DNA of 9,492 nucleotides from an uncultured Eubacteriaceae bacterium (GCA_938042265.1 CALIRN010000241.1:1-9492), one strand, 5' to 3'; counted from the stretch's first letter, positions 1-6,743 are shown. Notes: generated from the letters alone by a model not told the origin. Translations and numbers: made by a program.

Positions 1-535
1 TGCTCATGTGGTGGTGAACACATATTCCGCTGAGGACTTAACAAGAATTATTAAGGACTACGGAGAGGAAAGATGGGCCAAACGAATAGCTGATTTTATA
101 GTAACTGAAAGAAAGAAAAAGCCAATTGATACAACCTTTGAGCTTGTAGGCGTTATTAAGAGGGCTGTACCAAAGGCGGCAAGGGCAGACGGACCGCATC
201 CGGCAAAACGCACCTTTCAGGCGATAAGGATTGAAGTAAACGGTGAGCTGGAAATACTTGAAAAATCGCTTAAAAGTATGGTGGATCTGTTAAAACCCGG
301 TGGAAGGCTGTGTATTATAACCTTCCATTCATTAGAGGACAGAATTGTTAAAAATACCTTCAGAGAGTTGGAAAATCCATGTACCTGCCCAAGGGAATTT
401 CCTGTCTGCGTATGCGGAAAAAAGTCCTCTGTTAAAATTATTACACGTAAGCCCATTGTTTCAGGCAGGGATGAACTTGATATAAACCACAGATCACACA
501 GCGCAAAGCTGCGTATCGTTGAAAAGATAAATTAA
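1..535 (+). CDS. rsmH: 16S rRNA (cytosine1402-N4)-methyltransferase RsmH, 3' part
   Basis: This is the C-terminal part (about 178 residues) of RsmH, which uses S-adenosylmethionine to methylate N4 of C1402 in the decoding centre of 16S rRNA. The frame is open to the left edge (codons for AHVVVNTYS precede the first in-window GTG), so the GTG at position 8 is internal and not a start. Full family members are about 310 residues, so the N-terminal SAM-binding region lies outside. Family signatures seen are VVNTYSAEDL, DGPHPAKRTFQAIRIEVN, FHSLEDRIVK, the Cys-rich stretch CTCPREFPVCVCG and the terminal HRSHSAKLRIVEK. It is the usual first or second gene of the dcw cluster, and ftsL and a PBP follow on the same strand after 85 bases. 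Identification is secure. Confidence 0.96.
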   Translation, partial: AHVVVNTYSAEDLTRIIKDYGEERWAKRIADFIVTERKKKPIDTTFELVGVIKRAVPKAARADGPHPAKRTFQAIRIEVNGELEILEKSLKSMVDLLKPGGRLCIITFHSLEDRIVKNTFRELENPCTCPREFPVCVCGKKSSVKIITRKPIVSGRDELDINHRSHSAKLRIVEKIN

Positions 536-620
536 ATGCAGTTATAAAGCATAAGTCACATTTTCCGCCTTTTGCGGCAGGTGAAGGCTATGGGGGATAG
601 CTGCAAAGGGGTGAGAACTT

Positions 621-1151
621 ATGCGCAGAGAAAAAAGATATAATTCAGATTATTATTCAAGAGTTTATGTTAATAACTACAACTATAATAATACCTCAGA
701 GGCGTATGAGCTATACACCGACTATGATGATTATACACAAAGCCGCAGGAAAAAGGCACAAAAGGTAAAGCAGCTTGAAAAATCCACGGAAACGATGCCT
801 TTAGGCACTCTTAAGGTAATGGTGTGCGTTGTTATTGCATTTTCAATGGCTATCGGTTTTGTAAGTGTAACAGCAGGCAACAATGCAAGGCATAGGGAAA
901 TTATCAATATGCGTGAGCAGCTTGAAGCACTTAATGAGAATAATGCATATCTTGAGACCAGGCTTAATGAAACAATAGATTTGAAGCGTATAGAGGAAAT
1001 TGCACAGACTAGACTTGGTATGTCCAAGCCTAAAAGTTATCAGATTAAGTACATAGATGTACAGAAGGAAAGTTATACCATGCAGTATAAAACCGAAAAT
1101 CAGGATAAGCTGACCTTTGCTCAGGTTGTAGGTAATTTGTTTAAGGATTGA
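621..1151 (+). CDS. ftsL: FtsL/DivIC-like cell division protein
   Basis: A 176-residue bitopic membrane protein of the FtsL/DivIC type, expected to act in the divisome as a coiled-coil scaffold that controls the septal synthase. A long cytoplasmic N-tail (1-60) holds a Tyr/Asn-rich part and then a basic stretch (SRRKKAQKVK). One transmembrane helix lies near 64-86, a periplasm-facing coiled coil near 92-120 (REIINMREQLEALNENNAYL), and then the family hallmark DLKRIEEIAQTRLGMSKP. The ATG at 621 has AAGGGG about nine bases upstream. The gene sits between rsmH and the PBP with a 5-base gap to the latter, the normal dcw position of ftsL. Sequence divergence within this family is high, so the call rests on architecture plus synteny. 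DivIC is the alternative but is normally elsewhere. Confidence 0.85.
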   Translation: MRREKRYNSDYYSRVYVNNYNYNNTSEAYELYTDYDDYTQSRRKKAQKVKQLEKSTETMPLGTLKVMVCVVIAFSMAIGFVSVTAGNNARHREIINMREQLEALNENNAYLETRLNETIDLKRIEEIAQTRLGMSKPKSYQIKYIDVQKESYTMQYKTENQDKLTFAQVVGNLFKD

Positions 1152-1156
1152 GTTAA

Positions 1157-3565
1157 ATGGCAAGAGACTATAATGACAGAAGGAATAATAATGTGAGGCG
1201 CAGAGAAGCTCCAAAACGCCCTCAGAAAAGACAGGTAGATAATGTAAGGCGTAAAAACAGGCATAATGTTGACCGTGAAGCAGGCATAGTTATAAGGATA
1301 TTGATAATAATATTCATTATGCTTGCCTTTATTGGTTTTTCGGGCTTTTACAGGGTATGGGCAATTAAGATAAGCAAGGGAGCAGAGTACGAGGCGGCTT
1401 CCATAAATAATCAGGTTAATAAGGTAAGGGATGAGATAGTAAACCCTAACAGAGGCGATATACTTGACAGAAATCACCAGACCTTGGCAGTGGGAAATAC
1501 CGTATTTAATATTGTGCTTGATGTGAGAATACTTGCACAGCAGGACAGTGATACACAGGCGGAAACAGTGGACAAAATAAATGCCATACTGGAGATTGAT
1601 AAGGAAGAAATACAGGGTTACCTTAAAAAGGATGCAGAGGGTAAGCCCACAAAGGATACAAATTATCTTGTTATAGCAAAAAAGGTTGATTATACCAAGG
1701 GCAAGGCAATTGAGGCACTGGGCTACAACTGGTTATATACTGAAACGGATACGAAGCGTACTTACACTAATTCAACTTTGGCGGCACAGGTATTGGGCTT
1801 TATGAGAGGCGATGTTTTAACCGGTCTTGAAAAACAGTATAATGATGATATGACAGGCACTCCCGGACGAAATTTCCGTACCTATGAGGAGGACGGCAGT
1901 GTTGTTACACAGCTTCAGGAGCCCATAAAGGGAAATACCCTTATTACAACCCTTGACCAGACAATGCAGCAGTATGCTGATGATGCCTGCAAGGTTGCCT
2001 ACAACAGCTATGGTGCGGAATATACCGCAACCATTATTATGAATCCAAATACAGGCGAGATTTACTCAATGGCTCAGTATCCCGGCTTTGACTCCAATAA
2101 CCCAATGGCGCTTACGGATTTGGAAAGCAAGTCTGAGGTTAAGGAAAACTGGGATAAGATGACCGATGAGGAAAGGTCGGTCTATGCCAATAAGGCATGG
2201 AGCAATTTTGCCATATCAAAAAGCTTTGAGCCGGGTTCCATTTATAAGCCTATAGTTGTTGCCATGGCACTGGAGGAGGGACTTATAACTCCTTCAAGCA
2301 CTTTTGTATGCAACGGAGCTAAAACTGTTTCAGGCTGGTCGGAGCCTATTCATTGCCATAAAACCAGCGGACACGGGCAGCTTGATGTAAAGGGTGTGCT
2401 TGCAAACTCCTGCAACGTTGGTATGATGGAAATAATTGAAAAAATGAGCCCTGAGATTTACTATAAGTATCAGCAGGATTTTGGCTTTCATCAGAAAACG
2501 GGTATTGACCTGCCTGATGAAAATGCTGTTGACAGCTCATCGCTTATGTATACTTTGGACAGACTGAATAATGTTGAAATGGCAACAAGCTCCTTCGGAC
2601 AGGGATTTAACTGTACGGCACTTCAAGCACTTAATGCCTTTTGCGCTACAATAAACGGAGGCAGACTTATGCGTCCTTATGTAGTATCGCAGGTGGTTGA
2701 TGCAGACGGTAACGTTGTTAAGGAAAATTCACCTAAGGTGGTAAGACAGGTTATCTCTCAGGAAACCTCGGATTATCTACGCAAGGCAATGCAGGCGGTT
2801 TTAAGCTCGGACGGTACAGGTAAAAAGGCAGTTATTCAGGGCTATGCCATGGGCGGTAAAACAGGTACCGCAGAGCAGAGCCCCAGAGATAACAAAACCT
2901 ATGTTTTGTCGTTTATATCTTATCTGTCGGTAGACAATCCTGATATTATAGTAATGACGGTAATTGACAGACCGCAGGGATATTATGACGGCTGTGATAT
3001 ATCTCCTGTACCTATGCTCAGGGGAATTATGGAAAAGATTATTCAGTACAAGGCAATAGCTCCTTCTGCCTCGGCAGATACCGAAGATTTGGAGCTGGAA
3101 ACAAATACAACACAGCTTAGTGATTATAAAGGCAAGAGCCTTAAAAACACTATTGCGGAGCTTGTTAATATGGGTCTTGACTTTGAGATATTAAGTGCAG
3201 GCGGTGATACTGTTACAGCACAGCATCCTGAGGCAGGCACCGCTATGGAAAAGGGCGGTAAAGTATTGCTTAATACGGAAAATAAGAGTGGAAGTGAGCT
3301 TATTGCTGTACCCGATGTGACAGGTAACAGTGTAGAAAATGCAAAGCAGATGCTTGAGGCCGTAGGTTTTGGATGTTCCGTTTACAATGCAGGTGTTGCA
3401 GAGGAAAATACGGCTCAGACGGCTAACGGACAGGAAGGCACTACTGAGGAAACATCGCAGCAAGCAGAGGATACGGCTGAAAGCAAGCTGACAGTTTCGG
3501 AACAGAGCCCGGCTGCAGGCAAAAAGATTGAAGCCGGCACCATTGTACAAATTAAAGTGAAGTAA
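1157..3565 (+). CDS. Class B penicillin-binding protein (FtsI/SpoVD type) with two PASTA domains
   Basis: An 802-residue monofunctional D,D-transpeptidase that cross-links peptidoglycan outside the membrane. A basic, Arg/Asn-rich cytoplasmic tail (1-42) precedes one transmembrane helix (about 44-67). The PBP dimerisation domain follows (NPNRGDILDRN at 96-106). The transpeptidase domain has all three catalytic motifs: SxxK as S361-I-Y-K364 in FEPGSIYKP, SxN as S418-C-N420, and K568-T-G in GGKTGTAEQ. Two C-terminal PASTA repeats follow, near 654-710 and 714-802. The second is split by a Glu/Thr/Gln-rich insert near 748-778. The start ATG lies 5 bases after the ftsL stop with a modest AAGGA site, suggesting coupled translation. 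Position after ftsL favours the division PBP (FtsI/PBP2B), but PASTA number and synteny do not exclude the sporulation-specific SpoVD. Confidence 0.95.
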   Translation: MARDYNDRRNNNVRRREAPKRPQKRQVDNVRRKNRHNVDREAGIVIRILIIIFIMLAFIGFSGFYRVWAIKISKGAEYEAASINNQVNKVRDEIVNPNRGDILDRNHQTLAVGNTVFNIVLDVRILAQQDSDTQAETVDKINAILEIDKEEIQGYLKKDAEGKPTKDTNYLVIAKKVDYTKGKAIEALGYNWLYTETDTKRTYTNSTLAAQVLGFMRGDVLTGLEKQYNDDMTGTPGRNFRTYEEDGSVVTQLQEPIKGNTLITTLDQTMQQYADDACKVAYNSYGAEYTATIIMNPNTGEIYSMAQYPGFDSNNPMALTDLESKSEVKENWDKMTDEERSVYANKAWSNFAISKSFEPGSIYKPIVVAMALEEGLITPSSTFVCNGAKTVSGWSEPIHCHKTSGHGQLDVKGVLANSCNVGMMEIIEKMSPEIYYKYQQDFGFHQKTGIDLPDENAVDSSSLMYTLDRLNNVEMATSSFGQGFNCTALQALNAFCATINGGRLMRPYVVSQVVDADGNVVKENSPKVVRQVISQETSDYLRKAMQAVLSSDGTGKKAVIQGYAMGGKTGTAEQSPRDNKTYVLSFISYLSVDNPDIIVMTVIDRPQGYYDGCDISPVPMLRGIMEKIIQYKAIAPSASADTEDLELETNTTQLSDYKGKSLKNTIAELVNMGLDFEILSAGGDTVTAQHPEAGTAMEKGGKVLLNTENKSGSELIAVPDVTGNSVENAKQMLEAVGFGCSVYNAGVAEENTAQTANGQEGTTEETSQQAEDTAESKLTVSEQSPAAGKKIEAGTIVQIKVK

Positions 3566-3569
3566 TTAT

Positions 3570-3598
3570 AAAAAATCCCGACATTTCGGGATTTTTTT
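3570..3598 (+). terminator. Strong intrinsic terminator ending the rsmH-ftsL-PBP unit
   Basis: An 11-bp perfect stem (AAAAATCCCGA at 3571-3581 with TCGGGATTTTT at 3586-3596) with a CATT loop and a run of seven T. It begins five bases after the PBP stop codon. The A-rich left arm could also let it work on the other strand. Confidence 0.93.
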
Positions 3599-3653
3599 GC
3601 TCTTTTTGAATTTATTTACCTGTGGGTTTGCACTGATAAAGGATTGCTTATGG

Positions 3654-3682
3654 TTGACTTAAGCTGATAATTGGTTTATATT
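3654..3682 (+). promoter_or_regulatory. Predicted sigma-A promoter of the GNAT gene
   Basis: TTGACT (3654-3659), a 17-base spacer and TATATT (3677-3682). It lies downstream of the PBP terminator and about 35 bases before the acetyltransferase start, so this gene should be transcribed on its own. Confidence 0.65.
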
Positions 3683-3716
3683 AAAGTTGATAAAGATAAA
3701 TTAAGGGAGATTAATA

Positions 3717-4202
3717 ATGGATATAACGATAAGAGCATATAAAAATGAAGATGTACCTGCAATGGTTTCAATATGGAATGAGGTCGTAAATGACGGAATG
3801 GCTTTTCCTCAAATTGAGGGACTGACGGTTGAAGACGGCAGAGCTTTTTTTGCGCAGCAGACTCTTACTGCTGTTGCGGAGGAAAACGGTGTAATACTGG
3901 GGCTTTATATTCTCCATCCCAACAATATAGGCAGATGCGGACACTTATCAAACGCCTCATTTGCCGTTGCCTCATATGCAAGAGGTAAGGGTATAGGTGA
4001 AAGGCTTGTAAGGCATTGTATTGACAATGCAGGCAGCTTCGGCTATAAAATTTTGCAGTTTAATGCGGTAGTAGCTTCAAATATCGGAGCAATAAGGCTT
4101 TATGAAAAGCTTGGATTTGAAAGACTGGGGGTTGTTCCGGAGGGATTTTTAAATAAAAACAATGAGTATGAGGATATTATACTTTTTTATCATAAGGTTT
4201 AA
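3717..4202 (+). CDS. GNAT family N-acetyltransferase
   Basis: A 161-residue single-domain GNAT enzyme that would transfer an acetyl group from acetyl-CoA to an amine. The acetyl-CoA pyrophosphate loop (motif A) is visible as R89-G-K-G92-I-G94 in YARGKGIGERLV. The typical motif B end SNIGAIRLYEKLGFERLG spans about 121-138. The stretch GRCGHLSNASFAV (72-84) resembles the conserved segment of Mpr1-like acetyltransferases (yeast L-azetidine-2-carboxylate/proline-analogue acetyltransferase group). That resemblance is from memory, so the substrate remains unknown. AGGGAGA lies six bases before the ATG. It has its own promoter, no terminator is obvious after it, and a dispersed repeat starts two bases past its stop. 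Confidence 0.9.
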   Translation: MDITIRAYKNEDVPAMVSIWNEVVNDGMAFPQIEGLTVEDGRAFFAQQTLTAVAEENGVILGLYILHPNNIGRCGHLSNASFAVASYARGKGIGERLVRHCIDNAGSFGYKILQFNAVVASNIGAIRLYEKLGFERLGVVPEGFLNKNNEYEDIILFYHKV

Positions 4203-4203
4203 T

Positions 4204-4245
4204 GGCTATGAGTACGCAACGCTAGCGGAGCATGAATATCCTTGA
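4204..4245 (+). repeat. Dispersed repeat, copy 1
   Basis: This 42-base stretch starts GGCTATGAGTACG, contains the 8-bp palindrome CGCTAGCG and ends ATATCCTTGA. It aligns with 5617-5657 at about 33 of 42 positions, with one gap, and most differences are C/T or A/G changes. Weaker similarity continues past the end (CATCA..TAATG). It begins immediately after the acetyltransferase stop codon. It does not code for protein: the ATG frame inside it stops after seven codons. Its function is unknown. Confidence 0.7.
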
Positions 4246-4278
4246 TAATACATCATATAATGCTTTTTCACAGTTTTA

Positions 4279-4424
4279 TGTGGAAATGTGGATAGCTTTA
4301 TTTTGACTATGTTAATTAAATGTGGATTTGTAAGGCAGTATTTTAGGGTGTTGTGCATAAATTTGTGGATAATGTGGATAACTCATTTTATTAATCCACA
4401 AAAAATATCTTAAAAGGTGGATAT
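4279..4424. promoter_or_regulatory. Cluster of DnaA boxes upstream of the radical SAM gene
   Basis: Two perfect DnaA boxes, TGTGGATAA, lie back to back at 4364-4372 and 4373-4381. One-mismatch boxes are at 4287-4295 (TGTGGATAG), 4352-4360 (TGTGCATAA) and, on the minus strand, 4392-4400 (TGTGGATTA). Two-mismatch copies are at 4279, 4321 and 4416. The interval is AT-rich and non-coding. A possible promoter for the next gene (TTGTGG at 4363, 17 bases, TTTTAT at 4386) overlaps the perfect boxes, so DnaA binding could control it. ATCCAC/GTGGAT also forms a 6-bp inverted repeat here. The density is typical of replication origins or of non-origin DnaA-box clusters that bind and titrate DnaA. No dnaA or dnaN is in view, so the second reading is preferred. 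Confidence 0.7.
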
Positions 4425-4453
4425 ATGACAAAATAATTTGTGGAGGGATATTT

Positions 4454-5398
4454 GTGGAGCTTACACCAAAGCATCCGTTTTACAGTGCAAATGATTTTTT
4501 CAAGCATCGACTTGGCGGAAAGATTATTAAGCTTGCCTTGGACGGAGGCTTTACCTGTCCTAATCGTGACGGAAGTTTGTCCTCCGAGGGCTGTATCTTT
4601 TGCAGTGGCAGCGGCTCAGGGGATTTTGCAGGCAGCCGTGGTATTTCAATCAGGGAGCAGATTGAAAGTATGAAAGAAAAAATGAGCGCCAAATGGGGCT
4701 ATAATAATAATTATATGGCTTATTTTCAGGCATTTACAAATACTTATGCACCAATTGATGTACTGAGAGAGCGTTTCACCTCTGCCATGGAGTGTGAGGG
4801 CATAAATGCACTGTCTGTTGCCACACGTCCGGATTGTATTGATAAGTCTGTTTGTGAACTTTTAAGGGAGCTTTCCGAAGAGATGTATGTGTGTGTGGAG
4901 CTGGGATTGCAGACAAGCAATGACAATACGGCAACGTTGATAAACCGTTGCTACAAAACCGAGGTTTATGCAAATGCGATTGCTATGCTCAAAGCGTATA
5001 ATATTGATGTAATTACCCATATAATACTGGGCCTGCCGGGAGAAAACAAGGCGGATATGCTAGCAAGCGTGAATTATGCGGTGGATTGCGGTACAGATGG
5101 GCTTAAGCTTCAGCTTTTACATATCCTCAGGGGTACGGGACTTGCACAGCTTTACAGGGACAAGCCTTTTACGGTGTTTGCCTTTGAGGAGTATGTTGAT
5201 TTTATAGTGGATATTATTGAGCAGATACCGCCCAATGTAAGTATACACCGCATTACTGGTGACGGAAGCAAGGAGCTTTTAATAGAGCCATGGTGGAGCC
5301 TTGATAAACGCAGGGTGCTTAACTCTATAAGCCGCAGATTTATTGAAAGGAATACTTTTCAGGGAAAGAACATAATTGCGATGCCTTACTGCCTGTAA
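4454..5398 (+). CDS. Radical SAM protein, YhcC/TIGR01212 family
   Basis: A 314-residue radical SAM protein of the YhcC/TIGR01212 type, related to the Elp3 subgroup. The cluster-binding cysteines are C35, C47 and C50 in GGFTCPNRDG...GCIFC, a spacing (C-x11-C-x2-C) typical of this family. Further family features are YFQAFTNTYAP (90-100), VATRPDCID, ELGLQTSND (149-157), HIILGLPGE (189-197) and KLQLLHILRGT (218-228). The substrate of this family is not established. The GTG at 4454 is chosen because GGAGG lies seven bases upstream and the protein then starts MELTPKHPFY, right for the family. An overlapping frame opening at 4440 lacks these motifs. The upstream region is packed with DnaA boxes and the stop codon lies inside a terminator stem, so this is a one-gene unit. 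Confidence 0.92.
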   Translation: MELTPKHPFYSANDFFKHRLGGKIIKLALDGGFTCPNRDGSLSSEGCIFCSGSGSGDFAGSRGISIREQIESMKEKMSAKWGYNNNYMAYFQAFTNTYAPIDVLRERFTSAMECEGINALSVATRPDCIDKSVCELLRELSEEMYVCVELGLQTSNDNTATLINRCYKTEVYANAIAMLKAYNIDVITHIILGLPGENKADMLASVNYAVDCGTDGLKLQLLHILRGTGLAQLYRDKPFTVFAFEEYVDFIVDIIEQIPPNVSIHRITGDGSKELLIEPWWSLDKRRVLNSISRRFIERNTFQGKNIIAMPYCL

Positions 5399-5413
5399 AG
5401 CGTTTCGCTTTTT
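5397..5413 (+). terminator. Short intrinsic terminator overlapping the radical SAM stop codon
   Basis: AAAGCG (5397-5402), a TTT loop and CGCTTT (5406-5411) with a five-T run ending at 5413. The stem is short (6 bp) but starts within the TAA stop and has a U-tract. Confidence 0.6.
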
Positions 5414-5468
5414 AATTCATAGCTATTTTTAACAAAAATTGATATAAAAATATGGACATTATAATAGG

Positions 5469-5497
5469 TTGCGTTTATTATAAAAATAAAGTATAAT
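5469..5497 (+). promoter_or_regulatory. Predicted promoter of the hairpin leader and DUF4364 gene
   Basis: TTGCGT (5469-5474), exactly 17 bases and a perfect TATAAT (5492-5497). A second TATAAT at 5460-5465 lacks a convincing -35 box. Transcription would start near 5504, just before the hairpins at 5521, giving a leader of roughly 195 bases. Confidence 0.6.
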
Positions 5498-5520
5498 AAG
5501 TTTGTCGATTTTAATCAACA

Positions 5521-5601
5521 GAGTAAGTCTCTCACTTCTTTAGGTGGAGGGTACTTACTCATACATTCAGTAGGAGTGCAAGCTCCAACTTAATGTGAAT
5601 G
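5521..5601 (+). other. Two-hairpin structured element in the DUF4364 leader; possible IS200/IS605 end relic
   Basis: Hairpin 1 pairs GAGTAAGT (5521-5528) with ACTTACTC (5553-5560), continues with CTCTC/GAGGG and ACTT/AGGT around a bulged G, and closes with CTTT. Hairpin 2 pairs CATTCA (5564-5569) with TGAATG (5596-5601) and GGAG (5573-5576) with CTCC (5583-5586). The top of hairpin 1 (CACTTCTTTAGGTGGAGGG) resembles the hairpin often found after tnpB at the right end of IS200/IS605 elements, where it is part of the guide (omega) RNA. No tnpA or tnpB is present here. The stretch between radical SAM and DUF4364 (5399-5698) thus holds a terminator, a promoter, this element and a dispersed repeat. 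A cis-regulatory leader RNA is the alternative. The structure is clear by eye but its identity is not. Confidence 0.5.
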
Positions 5602-5616
5602 TAAAAGGCATTTTTT

Positions 5617-5657
5617 GGTTATGAGTACGTAGCGTAAGTGGAGTACAATATCCTTGA
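5617..5657 (+). repeat. Dispersed repeat, copy 2
   Basis: The second copy of the repeat at 4204-4245, same orientation: it begins GGTTATGAGTACG and ends ATATCCTTGA, one base shorter. It follows hairpin 2 and a six-T run directly, and ends 41 bases before the DUF4364 start. The internal palindrome of copy 1 (CGCTAGCG) is changed to CGTAAGTG, so that palindrome is not conserved. Confidence 0.7.
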
Positions 5658-5698
5658 CCATCAGGTTAATGGCGTGTTTTAGTAATGGGAGGCCTGTT

Positions 5699-6316
5699 AT
5701 GCCCGGTAAGATGAACGAACTGGCGGAAAATAAATTAATAATATTATTTCTGCTGTATCAGATGGATATGCCGCTGTCAACGGCAGAGCTTGTGGATTTT
5801 GCCGTTGAGGGGGAATATATGGATTATTTTTCCTGTCAACAGTATATTGCGCAGCTTCTTGAAAGCGGTATGCTTGAGTCTGCTGCAACGGAAAACAATA
5901 CCACCATGTACAGCATTACCAATGAGGGTGAAGAGGTATTGAGGCTGTTTTCAAAGCAGATTGCCTACTCCAAGCGTACTGCAATATGTGATTATGTCAG
6001 TGATAACAAAAAGCGTATTAAGCGTGAGTTTGAGGTGGTTGCTAACTATTTTTACAATGGTGAAAATGATTATATTGTAAAATGCGGTGTTTACGAAGAT
6101 GAAACCGTCCTCATGGAAATTAATTTGTCTGTAGTATCCAAGGAGCAGGCAAAGCGTATTAAAAAGAATTGGAAGGAAAATGTAACAGAGCTTTACGGCA
6201 GGATACTTTCGGCTATGATTGATGAAAGCAGCGGTGAGGCCATGAGGGACGAGCTTAAGCAAAACTTTGAGAATAATCATGTCAGCACTGCATACTGTGA
6301 TGAGGATGAGGAATAA
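5699..6316 (+). CDS. DUF4364 family protein, winged-helix-like regulator
   Basis: A 205-residue protein that I assign to DUF4364, a family common in Clostridia whose role is not established. The N-terminal part (about 6-85) looks like a winged helix: NKLIILFLLYQMDMPLSTAEL, then FSCQQYIAQLLESGMLE as recognition region, then a wing ending YSITNEGEEVL, as in PadR/MarR-like proteins. The C-terminal part (about 105-175) is a mixed alpha/beta region with KRIKREFEVVANYF and an acidic tail (DEDEE). The ATG at 5699 is chosen because GGGAGG sits six bases upstream. In-frame TTG 5654 and ATG 5669 lack a site, and the former lies in the dispersed repeat. It has a long structured leader and its own terminator. 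DNA binding is inferred, with no target known. Confidence 0.85.
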   Translation: MPGKMNELAENKLIILFLLYQMDMPLSTAELVDFAVEGEYMDYFSCQQYIAQLLESGMLESAATENNTTMYSITNEGEEVLRLFSKQIAYSKRTAICDYVSDNKKRIKREFEVVANYFYNGENDYIVKCGVYEDETVLMEINLSVVSKEQAKRIKKNWKENVTELYGRILSAMIDESSGEAMRDELKQNFENNHVSTAYCDEDEE

Positions 6317-6329
6317 AAACGATAATTTT

Positions 6330-6363
6330 AAACGCAGACTTTAAATGGTCTGCGTTTGTTTTT
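6330..6363 (+). terminator. Intrinsic terminator after DUF4364
   Basis: A perfect 10-bp stem, AAACGCAGAC (6330-6339) with GTCTGCGTTT (6348-6357), an 8-base loop and a T-run to 6363. It starts 14 bases after the stop codon and marks the edge between the core block and the accessory patch. Confidence 0.93.
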
Positions 6364-6461
6364 GCAGAAAAAAATGTTACCTTTTTAAAACTCCATTAAT
6401 TAAAAAAACATTTAAACTATAAAATAAATCCGTGTTTTCTGCAAAGGCAAACACAAATTTA

Positions 6462-6743
6462 TTAAATATCCTTTGTCAGCACCTCCGAAATTATTTTTGT
6501 ACCAAGGCAAAAGCCGTAAATAAAGGCTTCTTTACCTGCAAGGTAATTTACTGCAAGTATTTCCTCATCTGTTTTCAAATATTCCTCACAAAGTGATGGA
6601 TCAAGCTTTTTTAGTTTTTTTATAAAGTCCTCTTGATGCTGATTTGATATACTTTGCTTATTTAAGTATTCTTCAGAATAGGGAAGACAGTCCCTTATTG
6701 GGTATATTTCGCCGTCAAATAATTGAGATAATATACTTTTCAT
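6462..6743 (-). CDS. Small DUF6809-like protein
   Basis: A 93-residue soluble, mostly helical protein on the minus strand. The start (MKSILSQLFDGEIYP), a central charged helical region (EDFIKKLKKLDPSLCEEYLK) and the C-terminal signature KEAFIYGFCLGTKIISEVL match my memory of DUF6809, small proteins frequent in clostridial genomes and their prophages or integrative elements. No function is established. GAGGTG lies about nine bases upstream of the ATG at 6743, and a plausible promoter lies 30-60 bases upstream. It is divergent from the Xre regulator and, like it, more AT-rich than the core genes, which suggests acquisition with it. Downstream, a weak GTGTT/AACAC hairpin (6432-6454) without a good T-run may end it. 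Confidence 0.75.
   Translation of the reverse strand: MKSILSQLFDGEIYPIRDCLPYSEEYLNKQSISNQHQEDFIKKLKKLDPSLCEEYLKTDEEILAVNYLAGKEAFIYGFCLGTKIISEVLTKDI

Noticed and set aside
547..585. CCGC/GCGG hairpin between rsmH and ftsL as a terminator or attenuator
   Set aside because: A 4-bp stem without a T-run; ftsL is expected to be co-transcribed with rsmH.
1121..1477. Minus-strand open frames opposite ftsL and the PBP gene
   Set aside because: They are shadows of well-supported plus-strand genes, with no ribosome binding site or family features.
4279..4460. Calling the DnaA-box region the chromosomal origin oriC
   Set aside because: No dnaA, dnaN, rpmH or other usual origin neighbours are present and skew cannot be measured here, so only a DnaA-box cluster is claimed.
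4440..4673. Overlapping 77-aa plus-strand frame near the radical SAM start
   Set aside because: It is a shadow of the radical SAM gene with no recognisable motif; the 4454 frame contains the CxxC cluster motif.
5654..5698. TTG or earlier ATG start extending the DUF4364 protein by up to 15 residues
   Set aside because: No ribosome binding site precedes them and the TTG lies in the dispersed repeat. The ATG at 5699 has GGGAGG at ideal spacing.
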